Origin: an uncultured Bacilli bacterium
Lineage (GTDB): Bacteria; Bacillota_I; Bacilli_A; RF39; UBA660
Length of the DNA stretch: 64,000 nt
NCBI GenBank assembly: GCA_910588025.1
Contig: CAJUQG010000003.1
Location: 17,149-81,148 of the forward strand
Reading direction: 5' to 3'
The notes beneath the pieces are model-generated. The model was not told where the DNA came from and searched no databases. It saw only the letters and a list, made by a program, of their open reading frames with translations. Position 1 is the first letter of the stretch. The number at the start of each line of letters is the position of its first letter. The position numbers and the translations under genes were made by a program. Shown piece by piece: positions 47,701-54,303 of the stretch.

Positions 47701-50359
47701 AATTAATTTTTGTTATTTCTGTTGGTAATTCCATTTCGTAATCAAACTTAGTTGGGTCAAAATTCACATAAAGTAGACCATTTACTTTAAAGCCTTTTAA
47801 CTGAGCACTAGCACTTGCTGGTCTTGTTACATGTATTGTATAAATGGAAATTTCGCCATTTAAATTTGTAAATGTAATGGTAAAGTCTTGGTCTCCTGCT
47901 GGAACATTAAATGTACCTAGACCTGTTATTAATGCTTCTTGTTTTTTGGTTGTAGCATCAAAAGTAATCGTAGTATCTCCAACATTTAAAGAAAGATCAT
48001 AATCAAATGTACCTTCATGAAATTCTGGAGTTAACACGCCTTTATCTACTGTTATTTCTAATAGTTCATCTAAATCATCTGTGGAATAATAAGAAATTTT
48101 AGCGTATCCTGCGGCATTATTTCCTAGCATGACACTACTGCCATCATAAGTTGGCATATATTGATTTCCTGCTAAGGTTTCGGTCTCTTTTAAATAATAT
48201 TTGTTTGTTGCTATGTATCCGTCTGGAACATTTTTAGAAGAAGATTCATTTAAAACAAATCCTGATCCTCCTCCAGCACTATGGAATCCTCTTCCCAAAG
48301 AGTTTTTTCCACCATACCAGCCGCCACCGCCACCAGAGCCACCATATTGGGAACTGATGTATCCGATGGTACTTGCATTAGCGTTAAAGCCTCCACCAAA
48401 AGACCAACCTGAGTTTTGCGTTCCGGGTGCACCATAAGAGGTAGAATAAGAGTATCCAGATAAGCCTCCGCCATCTCCTCCACGTTCGCCATCCATACCA
48501 GATCCACCACCACCGCCTGCAACGATGATACGTGATAGAAGTGAGGTTTCATTGTCCCAAGGACCAGGAACAAGCCGAATATCGGTAGCCCCTCCACCAC
48601 TGGCAACAGGGTCTCTAGTTGAATTCATAGTTTTGTAACCGGTTCCTCCACCATTAAAGCTTGGAGATGATATACAAATAGAATTGCCACACCAAGAACC
48701 TTCTGCTCCGACATAAATATACAATTTATCTCCAGCATTTAAATATAGCTTTCCTTTGGAATATCCTCCTAGTCCAGCTATTCCTAATTCTGAATTTTGG
48801 TGAGATCCACCACTTCTTGCTCCCCATACTTCTAAGGTATAGTAAGTGGAGTATGGAGCAACAAATTCTTGATAATCTCCAGTATAATTAAATGTTGTTT
48901 CTAGTGGTTTACTATTTACCGTTTGTTCAAATTCTCTATTAATATTAAACTTATAAGTTGTATTCTCACAATTTGGTTTACTTACATTAATTGTGACTAT
49001 ATTTTTTCCTACACTTAGATCATTTGAGGATATGGTGTAAGTTGTTTCTTCATCAGTTTCAATCAGTGGATTAAATTTAGTTGTAGTATGATTTACTGTA
49101 ATATCGTATTCATAAACATTACTTTCAAACGAAGTAAAATTTTCAAATGTTAGATTATTTAATTTAGCTTTAGCAATTACTGGATAAATATTGTAGATAA
49201 AGATATTCCCTTCTAAATCCATTAATATTACTTGATGAATTTTATCTTTTTCTAAAGTTGTTTCTCCTACATTGTGCGCCCACATAAATTTTGTTTCATC
49301 ATAGGTTATAGTAGTTTTATAAGGAGATGCTGGTAAAACTGTTTCATAATTTAGAGTGTTATTTTCAAAAAAAGGAGTTAGTTCTAAATCAGTTAAAGAT
49401 ATCGGTGGTTTTTCTCCATCTAAAGGAGAAGTTTTTTCTAATAAGGTTATTTTGGCATATCCATCGGCTTTATTTCCAATCATAGTACTTTTTCCATCAT
49501 GAGTTGGCATGGATGCATTTCCGGCTATTGTCTTGGCATCCGTTAAAAAATACTGCTCACTAACATGATAACCTTTTGGGACATTTAAAACAGACTCTGG
49601 AGTCCATATAAAACCAGAACCTCCACCAGATCCTTCCCATTTGCTAGGACCAGCTGAGTAATATCCGCCATACCAGCCACCGCCTCCACCATTTCCACCA
49701 TAAGTAGAATTAATGTAAGAAAGGGTATTTACATTGGCGCTAAATCCTTCTCCAAATTTCCAGCCAGTGGTTTGGGTTCCACCATAACCAGATTCCGCGT
49801 TAACAAGAATTCCTTCTAAACCGCCACCGTGGCCACCAGGTTCGCCATTATCTACACCGCCGCCACCGCCACCGCCTGCAACGATGATACGCGATAAGAG
49901 AGAAGATGAGTCATTCCACTCTCCTTTTGTAAAACGAATGTCTGTAGCTCCTCCACCACTCGCAACAGGATTCCAAGTATCACTAGCAGCAGTTCGTTTC
50001 CAGCCAGAGCCGCCACCATTGAACCCTCCAGGAACGGTACAATATCCACCTTGGCAAAACGTACCTTTTCCACCGACATAGACATATAATTTCTCACTTG
50101 TTTTTAATTGGATTACTCCTGTCGAGTAACCACCTTTACCACTTGGTCCTAGATTGCTTTGTTGATGGTCTCCTCCACCTTCTGCTCCCCAAACTTCTAA
50201 TTTATATTTTCCTTGAACAGGAGCAATAAATTCTTGTGAGTCACCTGTATATGAAAAAACAAATTCTTCATTAATTTCTACCGCTTTAATTTCTAGTGGA
50301 AAAAAAAGAAAGAAAAAAAGAAAAATAAAAAAACTTTTTTGATATTTATTGATACTCAT
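41075..50359 (-). CDS. Giant glycine-rich/cadherin-like repeat protein with dockerin (3094 aa)
   Basis: Start at the ATG at 50359 (MSINKYQKSF) with GGGAAG 7 nt upstream; a TTG at 50374 is less likely. Signal peptide FFIFLFFFLFFPLEIKA. There are three glycine-rich modules (about 35-310, 490-760, 1030-1305), each opening with a YTGD.QEFIAP-like strand and containing IIVAGGGGGGG and GGGGGWYGG. Between and after them lie about 22 cadherin-like repeats (for example STNTFLSNLEVI, NNNSSLLNIEIEG). A Big_2 domain, linker and dockerin identical to the previous giant's end the protein. No membrane or sortase anchor at the C-terminus. Glycine-rich modules of this kind also occur in animal receptors and bacterial surface proteins. 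Adhesion or matrix formation is inferred. Confidence 0.9.
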   Translation of the reverse strand: MSINKYQKSFFIFLFFFLFFPLEIKAVEINEEFVFSYTGDSQEFIAPVQGKYKLEVWGAEGGGDHQQSNLGPSGKGGYSTGVIQLKTSEKLYVYVGGKGTFCQGGYCTVPGGFNGGGSGWKRTAASDTWNPVASGGGATDIRFTKGEWNDSSSLLSRIIVAGGGGGGGVDNGEPGGHGGGLEGILVNAESGYGGTQTTGWKFGEGFSANVNTLSYINSTYGGNGGGGGWYGGYYSAGPSKWEGSGGGSGFIWTPESVLNVPKGYHVSEQYFLTDAKTIAGNASMPTHDGKSTMIGNKADGYAKITLLEKTSPLDGEKPPISLTDLELTPFFENNTLNYETVLPASPYKTTITYDETKFMWAHNVGETTLEKDKIHQVILMDLEGNIFIYNIYPVIAKAKLNNLTFENFTSFESNVYEYDITVNHTTTKFNPLIETDEETTYTISSNDLSVGKNIVTINVSKPNCENTTYKFNINREFEQTVNSKPLETTFNYTGDYQEFVAPYSTYYTLEVWGARSGGSHQNSELGIAGLGGYSKGKLYLNAGDKLYIYVGAEGSWCGNSICISSPSFNGGGTGYKTMNSTRDPVASGGGATDIRLVPGPWDNETSLLSRIIVAGGGGGSGMDGERGGDGGGLSGYSYSTSYGAPGTQNSGWSFGGGFNANASTIGYISSQYGGSGGGGGWYGGKNSLGRGFHSAGGGSGFVLNESSSKNVPDGYIATNKYYLKETETLAGNQYMPTYDGSSVMLGNNAAGYAKISYYSTDDLDELLEITVDKGVLTPEFHEGTFDYDLSLNVGDTTITFDATTKKQEALITGLGTFNVPAGDQDFTITFTNLNGEISIYTIHVTRPASASAQLKGFKVNGLLYVNFDPTKFDYEMELPTEITKINLELLKLYPGQKIPENTIYEFTENELVINIVVSSEGDLQNQPYTFTFKRKRASLLKSLEIDGGVLTSAFSPIKKDYTLEILNFTREVPMIATPFFEDAKVTIVENRYVSEKEKQITITVDLDGVSSTVYTLNLKRIEPILDPVNEGFTYTGDYQTFIAPSPALYTLEVWGASGGGHHQNSELGIGGLGGYAKGSVYLNKGDTLYIYVGKEGTWCGGKICTTAPSFNGGGSGYKAINTSNDPAASGGGSTDIRLVSGPWNDQSSLLSRLIVAGGGGGGGMDGERGGDGGGLSGYSYSTSYGAPGTQTAGWSFGGGFNASASTISYISARYGGPGAGGGWYGGYNSRGSGWHGAGGGSGFIWTSNSKNNVPNGYSVDQKYYLNDTEMISGNQKMPNYDGTNLMDGNRGNGYAKITATPGIVGDTFLDNIIIDHGNVTIPFEPWTYTYEIDLPKEYNSIDILAIPKSQEASILGNGDITLHPGLNEHKIVVSTKDGANKTYTLKINREPSDDSKAKDIVLKNPVAYLCGLSPSYCNYTFDSDITSYEILLPFLTEKISLTPTLKSDYQTIKYYRNEPENEEENRIEQTSDTFEIHSGINIIEIDITSEDGLHTTTYTYKIRKDDSGNNNLAILNVTNPQNEKTEITFNPSTYEYYITIPAEFAQIELEAIPENPDATVTISGNENLMTGLNEIRILVTAPNKNQKTYILYTYKEQSTNTFLSNLEVIKENQEKVELTPTFNKLLNDYTAVVDATTKKITINAASEAGSVTGTGVFELVSGKNSFPITVTSESGDTNIYEIVIMKSRNNNSSLLNIEIEGYEISPEFSKDIKNYTVTIPKNVDKLNVKVTPEENTTTYTIRGNNNLTEKSNIIVITSIAEDKTYQVYQIVVLKESSTNNYLQNIEVTGGTLNEEFNKENLSYTIDVDGSVNEITLKGIKEDNASNIKGNGTYALVKGENIITLTVTSEDGVDRVYTIKVNKRLDDNTELESITNNRGSVVIENIDPTKDYDYLINVQYEISSIDITGTPKSNTSNVIGNGTYNLIPGEENKITLRVTAEDGSAKDYVIKVVRDKSDNDDLDFLYIEEGGLSPIFNETTIYYEVKVPFNTNILHMTAIPESPYAFVDVTDSNNIDTYKFTIDVSSLNPNDTKDIDIVVTAQNGNVKIYTTHIIKQENTNEDLTLSSLDTNRGELTPTFNPTILNYELTVEHDIEDITITASAFDESATIKGLGTYPLKVGKNSIPIFVVGNSQIQKDYQIVITRKKSSDASLTNLVVKNHVLSPSFSKDVTEYHLTTSKTNLEFTMINPTETDATYEIIGNQNFQTGENTVTIKVTAPDGETTKEYKIIVEKTGSKNNNLASLEVVEYNLTPTFHKGVTFYATEVNNDVNSVVISATSEDANATITGTGLKKIETGENYFEIVVTSETGDKKVYTVLITKEASDNNYLASLNTNEGTLNPIFQKETTDYTINVTHEIESISLNGKAEDVNATITGFGNYNLNEGENNITILVTSESGLVRSYNIKIIRESIISAFLKELSVTNFALDTEFNKEILEYFITVPNDTEQLNITAIAEDKNASVEITGQDSLEIGMNEIHIKVTASDSTTTLEYIIYVNKEMSTNNYLSSLIPSIGNLDPIFNPTVMDYTIEVPRETQNITINATTQDASSKIISGVGVHELNIGSNIISIKVKSAIGITRTYKVNVIRTPANNNYLKNLKVMHILENIPLNPEFQKETNEYSLTVPSDLNFIQIKAEAESEFATVTNTGTKELVTGLNRFEIEVKAEDGTINTYILNITKEVSSNNYLSSLIPSTGVLSPEFNKELLEYNLDLSYEISDLSFNATLESNLASVKGLENKIVPEGLSVREITVTAEDGSVRVYKININKETASEVRLKELAIIDYPITFDSNTFTYTIEVPHSKDILYQNEITAIPMDPNATVNLMGDLNLYAGASTEYIIEVIARDGYTTQEYKIIVKRAKFDLESITPSETSILLDVGELKQITYTFTPEITSFTEVKWTSDDETIASVDEFGNITGVGYGTTTIHVISNYDENIKASIEVKVIRKKITSSVYQIERKEKEDGSKLEYTYGSEPGILLKDYLNNFENETTTLYVYDKEGNEVDKETIIASTFMKIKLIVEDVCYDELIIVVKGDLTGDGYITGPDRVRLQRYMQMKVELEEIEMIAADVTNDKEVTGPDRVKLQRYMQMKIDSVN
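46450..47275 (-). repeat. Glycine-rich module repeat, copy A
   Basis: Encodes the third glycine-rich module of the 3094-residue protein. It shares long near-identical stretches with 48080-48905, such as GERGGDGGGLSGYSYSTSYG in both copies. Confidence 0.8.
48080..48905 (-). repeat. Glycine-rich module repeat, copy B
   Basis: Encodes the second glycine-rich module of the same protein, closely similar to copy A and more distantly to a first copy at about 49430-50260. This implies internal duplication of an 0.8-kb unit. Confidence 0.8.
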
Positions 50360-50407
50360 AATAACACTTCCCAATATTTATTAACCAGACTATTCTACTA
50401 TAAATAG

Positions 50408-50442
50408 AGTATAACACTTTTTGTCGACTTTTGTCATTTTAA
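50408..50442 (-). promoter_or_regulatory. Promoter of the 3094-aa giant, with paired TTTTGTC elements
   Basis: Minus strand ATGACA (complement of 50432-50437), 18-nt spacer, TATACT (complement of 50408-50413). Plus-strand TTTTGTC at 50419-50425 and 50429-50435, again 10 bp apart. The direct repeats cover the -35 box and spacer, where a regulator could act. Confidence 0.75.
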
Positions 50443-50476
50443 TTTGCTCAGTATGGGAAGATTTTTCAAAGAACGC

Positions 50477-50504
50477 AAAAAAAATACCCACTTTCGTAAG
50501 TATT
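50477..50504 (-). terminator. Intrinsic terminator of the sortase-linked small gene
   Basis: Minus strand AATACTTAC, loop GAAA, GTGGGTATT, followed by a run of T. It separates the sortase pair from the giant gene downstream. Confidence 0.85.
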
Positions 50505-50541
50505 TTTGATATTTACCCATTTTAAGATCAAGAACTAAAAA

Positions 50542-51000
50542 TTATTTTTCTTCAAAACCACATTCTAAAACGATTTCCATACGATAGTCTTTTTTACCAA
50601 AAGGCTCTTGTGGATAAATGATTACTTTACTATTTTGTTTATGGCATTCTTCCTTCGTTTTTGAGTTTACAAAGGCGTCAAGTTTTTCTTTATTTTCTTC
50701 TGTTTTATATCTTGATAAACCATCTAAATTAATTTTAATTCCTAAATCAGTATAGTTTTTTAAAAATTTTGCTCTCTCTTCATCATTTTTACCAATTTGT
50801 TCATAGTACAAATCTTCATAGAAAGATACGCCCATTTCTTTCATATATTTTTTTAAGGTAGCTTCTTCATTGTTATTTTGTAATAATAAAACAATTAATA
50901 AAATGATGGCGATTATTATAATGAAACCTACACCAAATAAAAGACTCTTTTTCTTATCTTTCTTTAATATTTCTATCCATGATTTTACTTTTTCTTTCAT
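50542..51000 (-). CDS. Unknown membrane-anchored protein next to sortase
   Basis: 152 residues. A basic N-terminus and one strong membrane helix (FGVGFIIIIAIILLIVLLL, about 22-41) are followed by a polar, charged outer domain of about 105 residues with two Cys (ECHKQN and LECGFEE) that could pair. No family recognised. A 51-nt gap to the sortase gene and a shared terminator suggest co-transcription. A role linked to sortase or the surface proteins is only a guess from position. Confidence 0.75.
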   Translation of the reverse strand: MKEKVKSWIEILKKDKKKSLLFGVGFIIIIAIILLIVLLLQNNNEEATLKKYMKEMGVSFYEDLYYEQIGKNDEERAKFLKNYTDLGIKINLDGLSRYKTEENKEKLDAFVNSKTKEECHKQNSKVIIYPQEPFGKKDYRMEIVLECGFEEK

Positions 51001-51051
51001 CCTAAATACTCCTTCTTTTCACAACTTATTATATCATAAAAATAATTTATG

Positions 51052-51759
51052 TCATCCCATTTTTCCAGCATGAATAATGACTCTTTTGGTTTCATCATAA
51101 TAGCATGTGGAAAGGGTTAATGTTTGTTTTAAATTTTCTCTTTTTTGAAATAGCGAATGATTTGATTCAAAATAGGCTTGGTGCTTGTCTAGTGGGGTTT
51201 CATCTGATTCGTCGGTAATATAAGCAGCATAGACAAGATATTCCATTGTAGATGCTTCGGTATGAATTATGATTTTTATATCATTACCCAGTTTTCCTTC
51301 TTGAATTTTAATTAATTCTCCAAATATAGTATCTTTATAAGTATTGTGCCCAAATAAAATGGTATTATTGTCACTAAAATCAGAGCTGTTTTGGTAATTC
51401 ATGAATACAGAACCATAAATATTGTATTTTCTTAATAGATCATGATTTAAGTAAAACGAATTGTCTTGTCCTTTGACGATAGCATAATTAATATTGGTCT
51501 TGGGAATCTCAATCCAACCAACGACATCAGGATTCATGGCTTTTAATTTTGAAAAATCGATTTGTTGTTTTGTTTCTCCTTCAATTACATCCGTTTGAAT
51601 TACTTGATTTATAATCATTTCTTGAACTTTGCTAGCTTCTTTTTCATAATATATTTTTTGACCAATTGGAATCATTGAGAAACCAAATAAAAGAACTAGA
51701 ACAAAGATACTACCATTTATGATCAATTTTTTATATTTTGTTTTTAATTTTCGTTTCAT
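51052..51759 (-). CDS. Class B-type sortase
   Basis: 235 residues from the ATG at 51759 (in-frame GTG at 51768 possible; neither has a strong ribosome site). An N-terminal membrane anchor (LIINGSIFVLVLLFGFSMIP) precedes the sortase fold. Substrate-barrel landmarks are NPDVVGWIEIPKTNINYAIV, DNSFYLNHDLL and the catalytic His in ILFGHNTYKD. The catalytic Cys is in TLSTC and the Arg in TKRVIIHA. The VGWI..P.T.I.YP-like opening and the TLSTC are typical of class B. Family knowledge: class B enzymes often cut NPQT-type signals. The only sorting signal seen here, NPQTG at the end of the 18702-21932 product, would suit it. Confidence 0.93.
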   Translation of the reverse strand: MKRKLKTKYKKLIINGSIFVLVLLFGFSMIPIGQKIYYEKEASKVQEMIINQVIQTDVIEGETKQQIDFSKLKAMNPDVVGWIEIPKTNINYAIVKGQDNSFYLNHDLLRKYNIYGSVFMNYQNSSDFSDNNTILFGHNTYKDTIFGELIKIQEGKLGNDIKIIIHTEASTMEYLVYAAYITDESDETPLDKHQAYFESNHSLFQKRENLKQTLTLSTCYYDETKRVIIHAGKMG

Positions 51760-51858
51760 AGGACTCACTCATTTTTATTATTATAGCATTTTTTCTAATT
51801 ATTTTAATATGAGTATTTTTGGGTCTTCTTTTTTTATTCAAGTTTTATCATTCTTTTG

Positions 51859-54168
51859 TTAATTTTTAAAAAGATTTTTATAAATTTCTTTGTAATTACT
51901 TACTTCAATAATGTTTAAACTTTGTTTTACAAAATCCGGAACTTCTTCTAAATCTGGATGATTTTTTTTGGGAATAAAAACCGTTTTTATTTTTTCGTTA
52001 TAAGCTCCAATTAGTTTTTCTTTTAATCCTCCAATCGGTAAAACGTCTCCTCTTAAAGATATTTCTCCAGTCATAGCAACTTCATTGGATATTTTTTCGT
52101 TACGAATTAAACTAATTAAAGAAGTTGTAATCGTAACACCGGCACTTGGTCCATCTTTTGGAATCGCCCCTTCTAGAGCATGAAGATGAAAATCTTTTTT
52201 ATGAAAATAAAAGTCATTTACTTTTAATTCGTTACAATGCGCTTTAATATAGCTAAGGGCAACTTCGATACTTTCTTTCATGACTTTACCAAGAGAGCCA
52301 GTACAAACAATTTTGCCACTTCCTTCATACATACATGATTCTAAAGGAAGGACTTTGCCACCAAATGAAGTATAAGCAAGACCACAAACGAATCCAGGAC
52401 TCATATGTTTCGAAATATTTTCCTCACTATATTTTTTTTCTCCTAAATAAGAAGTAATATCTTTTTTGGAAACATTTTTTTTGCATTCAGTTTCGCTATT
52501 TTCGGTGATTACTTTTCTTACAATACTTTCTAATACCCTTTTTAAATCACGTACTCCAGCTTCTTTGGTGTAATATTTTATTAGATATTCTAACGTAGAA
52601 TCATTTATTTTTATTTCTTCTTTACTACTTTTATGCTCTTTTAAAATCGTTGGTAATAAATGATTTTTGGCAATATCCATTTTTTCAAATAAGGTATAAC
52701 TTGATAATTCAATGATTTCTAAACGGTCTCGTAATTCACTTGGAATATTGTACTGATTATTAGCAGTTAAGATAAAGAAAATATGAGATAAATCAAAAGG
52801 TTCTTCGATGTAATTATCCATGAATGTTTCATTTTGTTCGGGATCTAAAATATCTAATAAGACACTGGCTGGATCTCCTTTGTAATCATTGACCATTTTA
52901 TCGATTTCATCAATTAGTAATAAAGGATTTTTTGTCGCACATTTTTTTAAGCCTTGCATAATTTTTCCGGGAGATGAACCAATATAAGTTCTTCTATGCC
53001 CATTTAATTCCGTAGAATCGTTTAAACCTCCCACACTGATTTTATAAAACTCTTTTTTGAGACTTTTGGCAATGGATGAGGCAATAGAAGTTTTTCCTAC
53101 TCCTGGCGGACCAACTAAGCAAAGAATCGGACTACGCATGTCAGGATTTCTTTTTTTGATGGCAACATATTCGATGATGCGTTGTTTTAAATCTTCTAAT
53201 CCATAATGGGATTGATTTAAACTTTCTTTTATTTTGGTTAAATCGGTTTCATCGTTACTTTCTTCATTCCAAGGAAGTGCAAAAATCCAATCTAAATAAT
53301 TACGAATAATTGAGGAATCGGGACTCATCTCAGGGGTTAAATCATATTTTTTTATTTCATAAGCTATTTTTTCTTTGGTTTTAGCATTTATTTTTAAGGT
53401 ATCTAATTTATTTAAAAACGCTTCAACTTCTTGTTTTTTAGGATCTTCTACACCCAATTCTTTTTCGATTTCACGTAATTTTTCTCGTAAAATAAATTCT
53501 TTCTGATTTTCTTCTAATTCTGTTTGAAGATTTTTTTCAATTTTATTATCTATTTTAATCGCTTGTAATTCTAATTGTAAATCATGAATTAATTCCTCAG
53601 CACGTTTTAAAGGATTAATTTCTTCCATGTAACCAATCTTTTTTTCAAAGGAAAGAGGAATAAATGAGGAGACCATATCGGTAAGAAGTCCAACGGAATT
53701 AATTTCGTCCATCGTTGTTAAAATACTGTTAGAAATATTAGGACTTACTTTTATATAACGTTTTAATAAGGATCTTAATTTTCGTTTGAAAGCTAATTCT
53801 TCGGCTTCTGATATTTTTTGTTTGGGTAATTCTTTGTAATGACATTTTAGCATTTCATCGTTTTTAGTACTAAAATACTTTTCTATTTTTACACGACGAA
53901 GACCTAATAGTTTTACTCGTAAGTGCCCATTTGGTAATTCAATGGGGTTCATAATTTTACCAATGACTCCAATAAGTGGTAAATCATCCACATCAGGAAT
54001 TTCTTCTAATTCATTTTTGGGACAGACTATTAAAACTTCATGATCGAACTTTTTGCCTGATAATAAAATAACTTCTTTGGTTAAATCATTATTTAGTTCA
54101 AGCTTTACCTCTTGATTCGGGAGTAAGATTAATTTTTTTAGTAGCATTACGGGTAATGTATTCGGCAT
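51859..54168 (-). CDS. lon: ATP-dependent protease Lon
   Basis: 769 residues, the bacterial LonA length. The N-terminal substrate domain starts LPVMLLKKLILLPNQEV. A coiled-coil part (about 190-290) leads to AAA motifs: Walker A CLVGPPGVGKTS and Walker B LLLIDEIDKM. The sensor Asn and Arg residues lie in HIFFILTANN and LRDRLEII. The protease domain has the catalytic Ser in KDGPSAGVT and the Lys in GGLKEKLIGA. A strong site (AGAGGGGG) precedes the ATG. Cytoplasmic degradation of misfolded and regulatory proteins. It lies downstream of tig, but a terminator is placed between them. Confidence 0.97.
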   Translation of the reverse strand: MPNTLPVMLLKKLILLPNQEVKLELNNDLTKEVILLSGKKFDHEVLIVCPKNELEEIPDVDDLPLIGVIGKIMNPIELPNGHLRVKLLGLRRVKIEKYFSTKNDEMLKCHYKELPKQKISEAEELAFKRKLRSLLKRYIKVSPNISNSILTTMDEINSVGLLTDMVSSFIPLSFEKKIGYMEEINPLKRAEELIHDLQLELQAIKIDNKIEKNLQTELEENQKEFILREKLREIEKELGVEDPKKQEVEAFLNKLDTLKINAKTKEKIAYEIKKYDLTPEMSPDSSIIRNYLDWIFALPWNEESNDETDLTKIKESLNQSHYGLEDLKQRIIEYVAIKKRNPDMRSPILCLVGPPGVGKTSIASSIAKSLKKEFYKISVGGLNDSTELNGHRRTYIGSSPGKIMQGLKKCATKNPLLLIDEIDKMVNDYKGDPASVLLDILDPEQNETFMDNYIEEPFDLSHIFFILTANNQYNIPSELRDRLEIIELSSYTLFEKMDIAKNHLLPTILKEHKSSKEEIKINDSTLEYLIKYYTKEAGVRDLKRVLESIVRKVITENSETECKKNVSKKDITSYLGEKKYSEENISKHMSPGFVCGLAYTSFGGKVLPLESCMYEGSGKIVCTGSLGKVMKESIEVALSYIKAHCNELKVNDFYFHKKDFHLHALEGAIPKDGPSAGVTITTSLISLIRNEKISNEVAMTGEISLRGDVLPIGGLKEKLIGAYNEKIKTVFIPKKNHPDLEEVPDFVKQSLNIIEVSNYKEIYKNLFKN

Positions 54169-54275
54169 AAAATCCCCCTCTTTTCGAAACGTTTTTATTA
54201 TATCGATAGATTACGAGAAAGTAAATGTTTTTTGCTAATATTTCTAAGAATTTTACTACTTCTTCAACTTAAGAA

Positions 54276-54303
54276 ACAAAAAGAACAAGTCTTATTTACT
54301 TGC
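54276..54303 (-). terminator. Probable terminator of tig
   Basis: Minus strand GCAAGT / ACTTGT stem overlapping the last codons and stop of tig, followed by an imperfect T tract (TTCTTTTTG). Confidence 0.6.

Noticed and set aside
25476..50359. Glycoside hydrolase or other enzyme domain in the giants
   Set aside because: Read through for catalytic motifs; only repeat beta-sandwich, glycine-rich, Ig-like and dockerin modules were seen.
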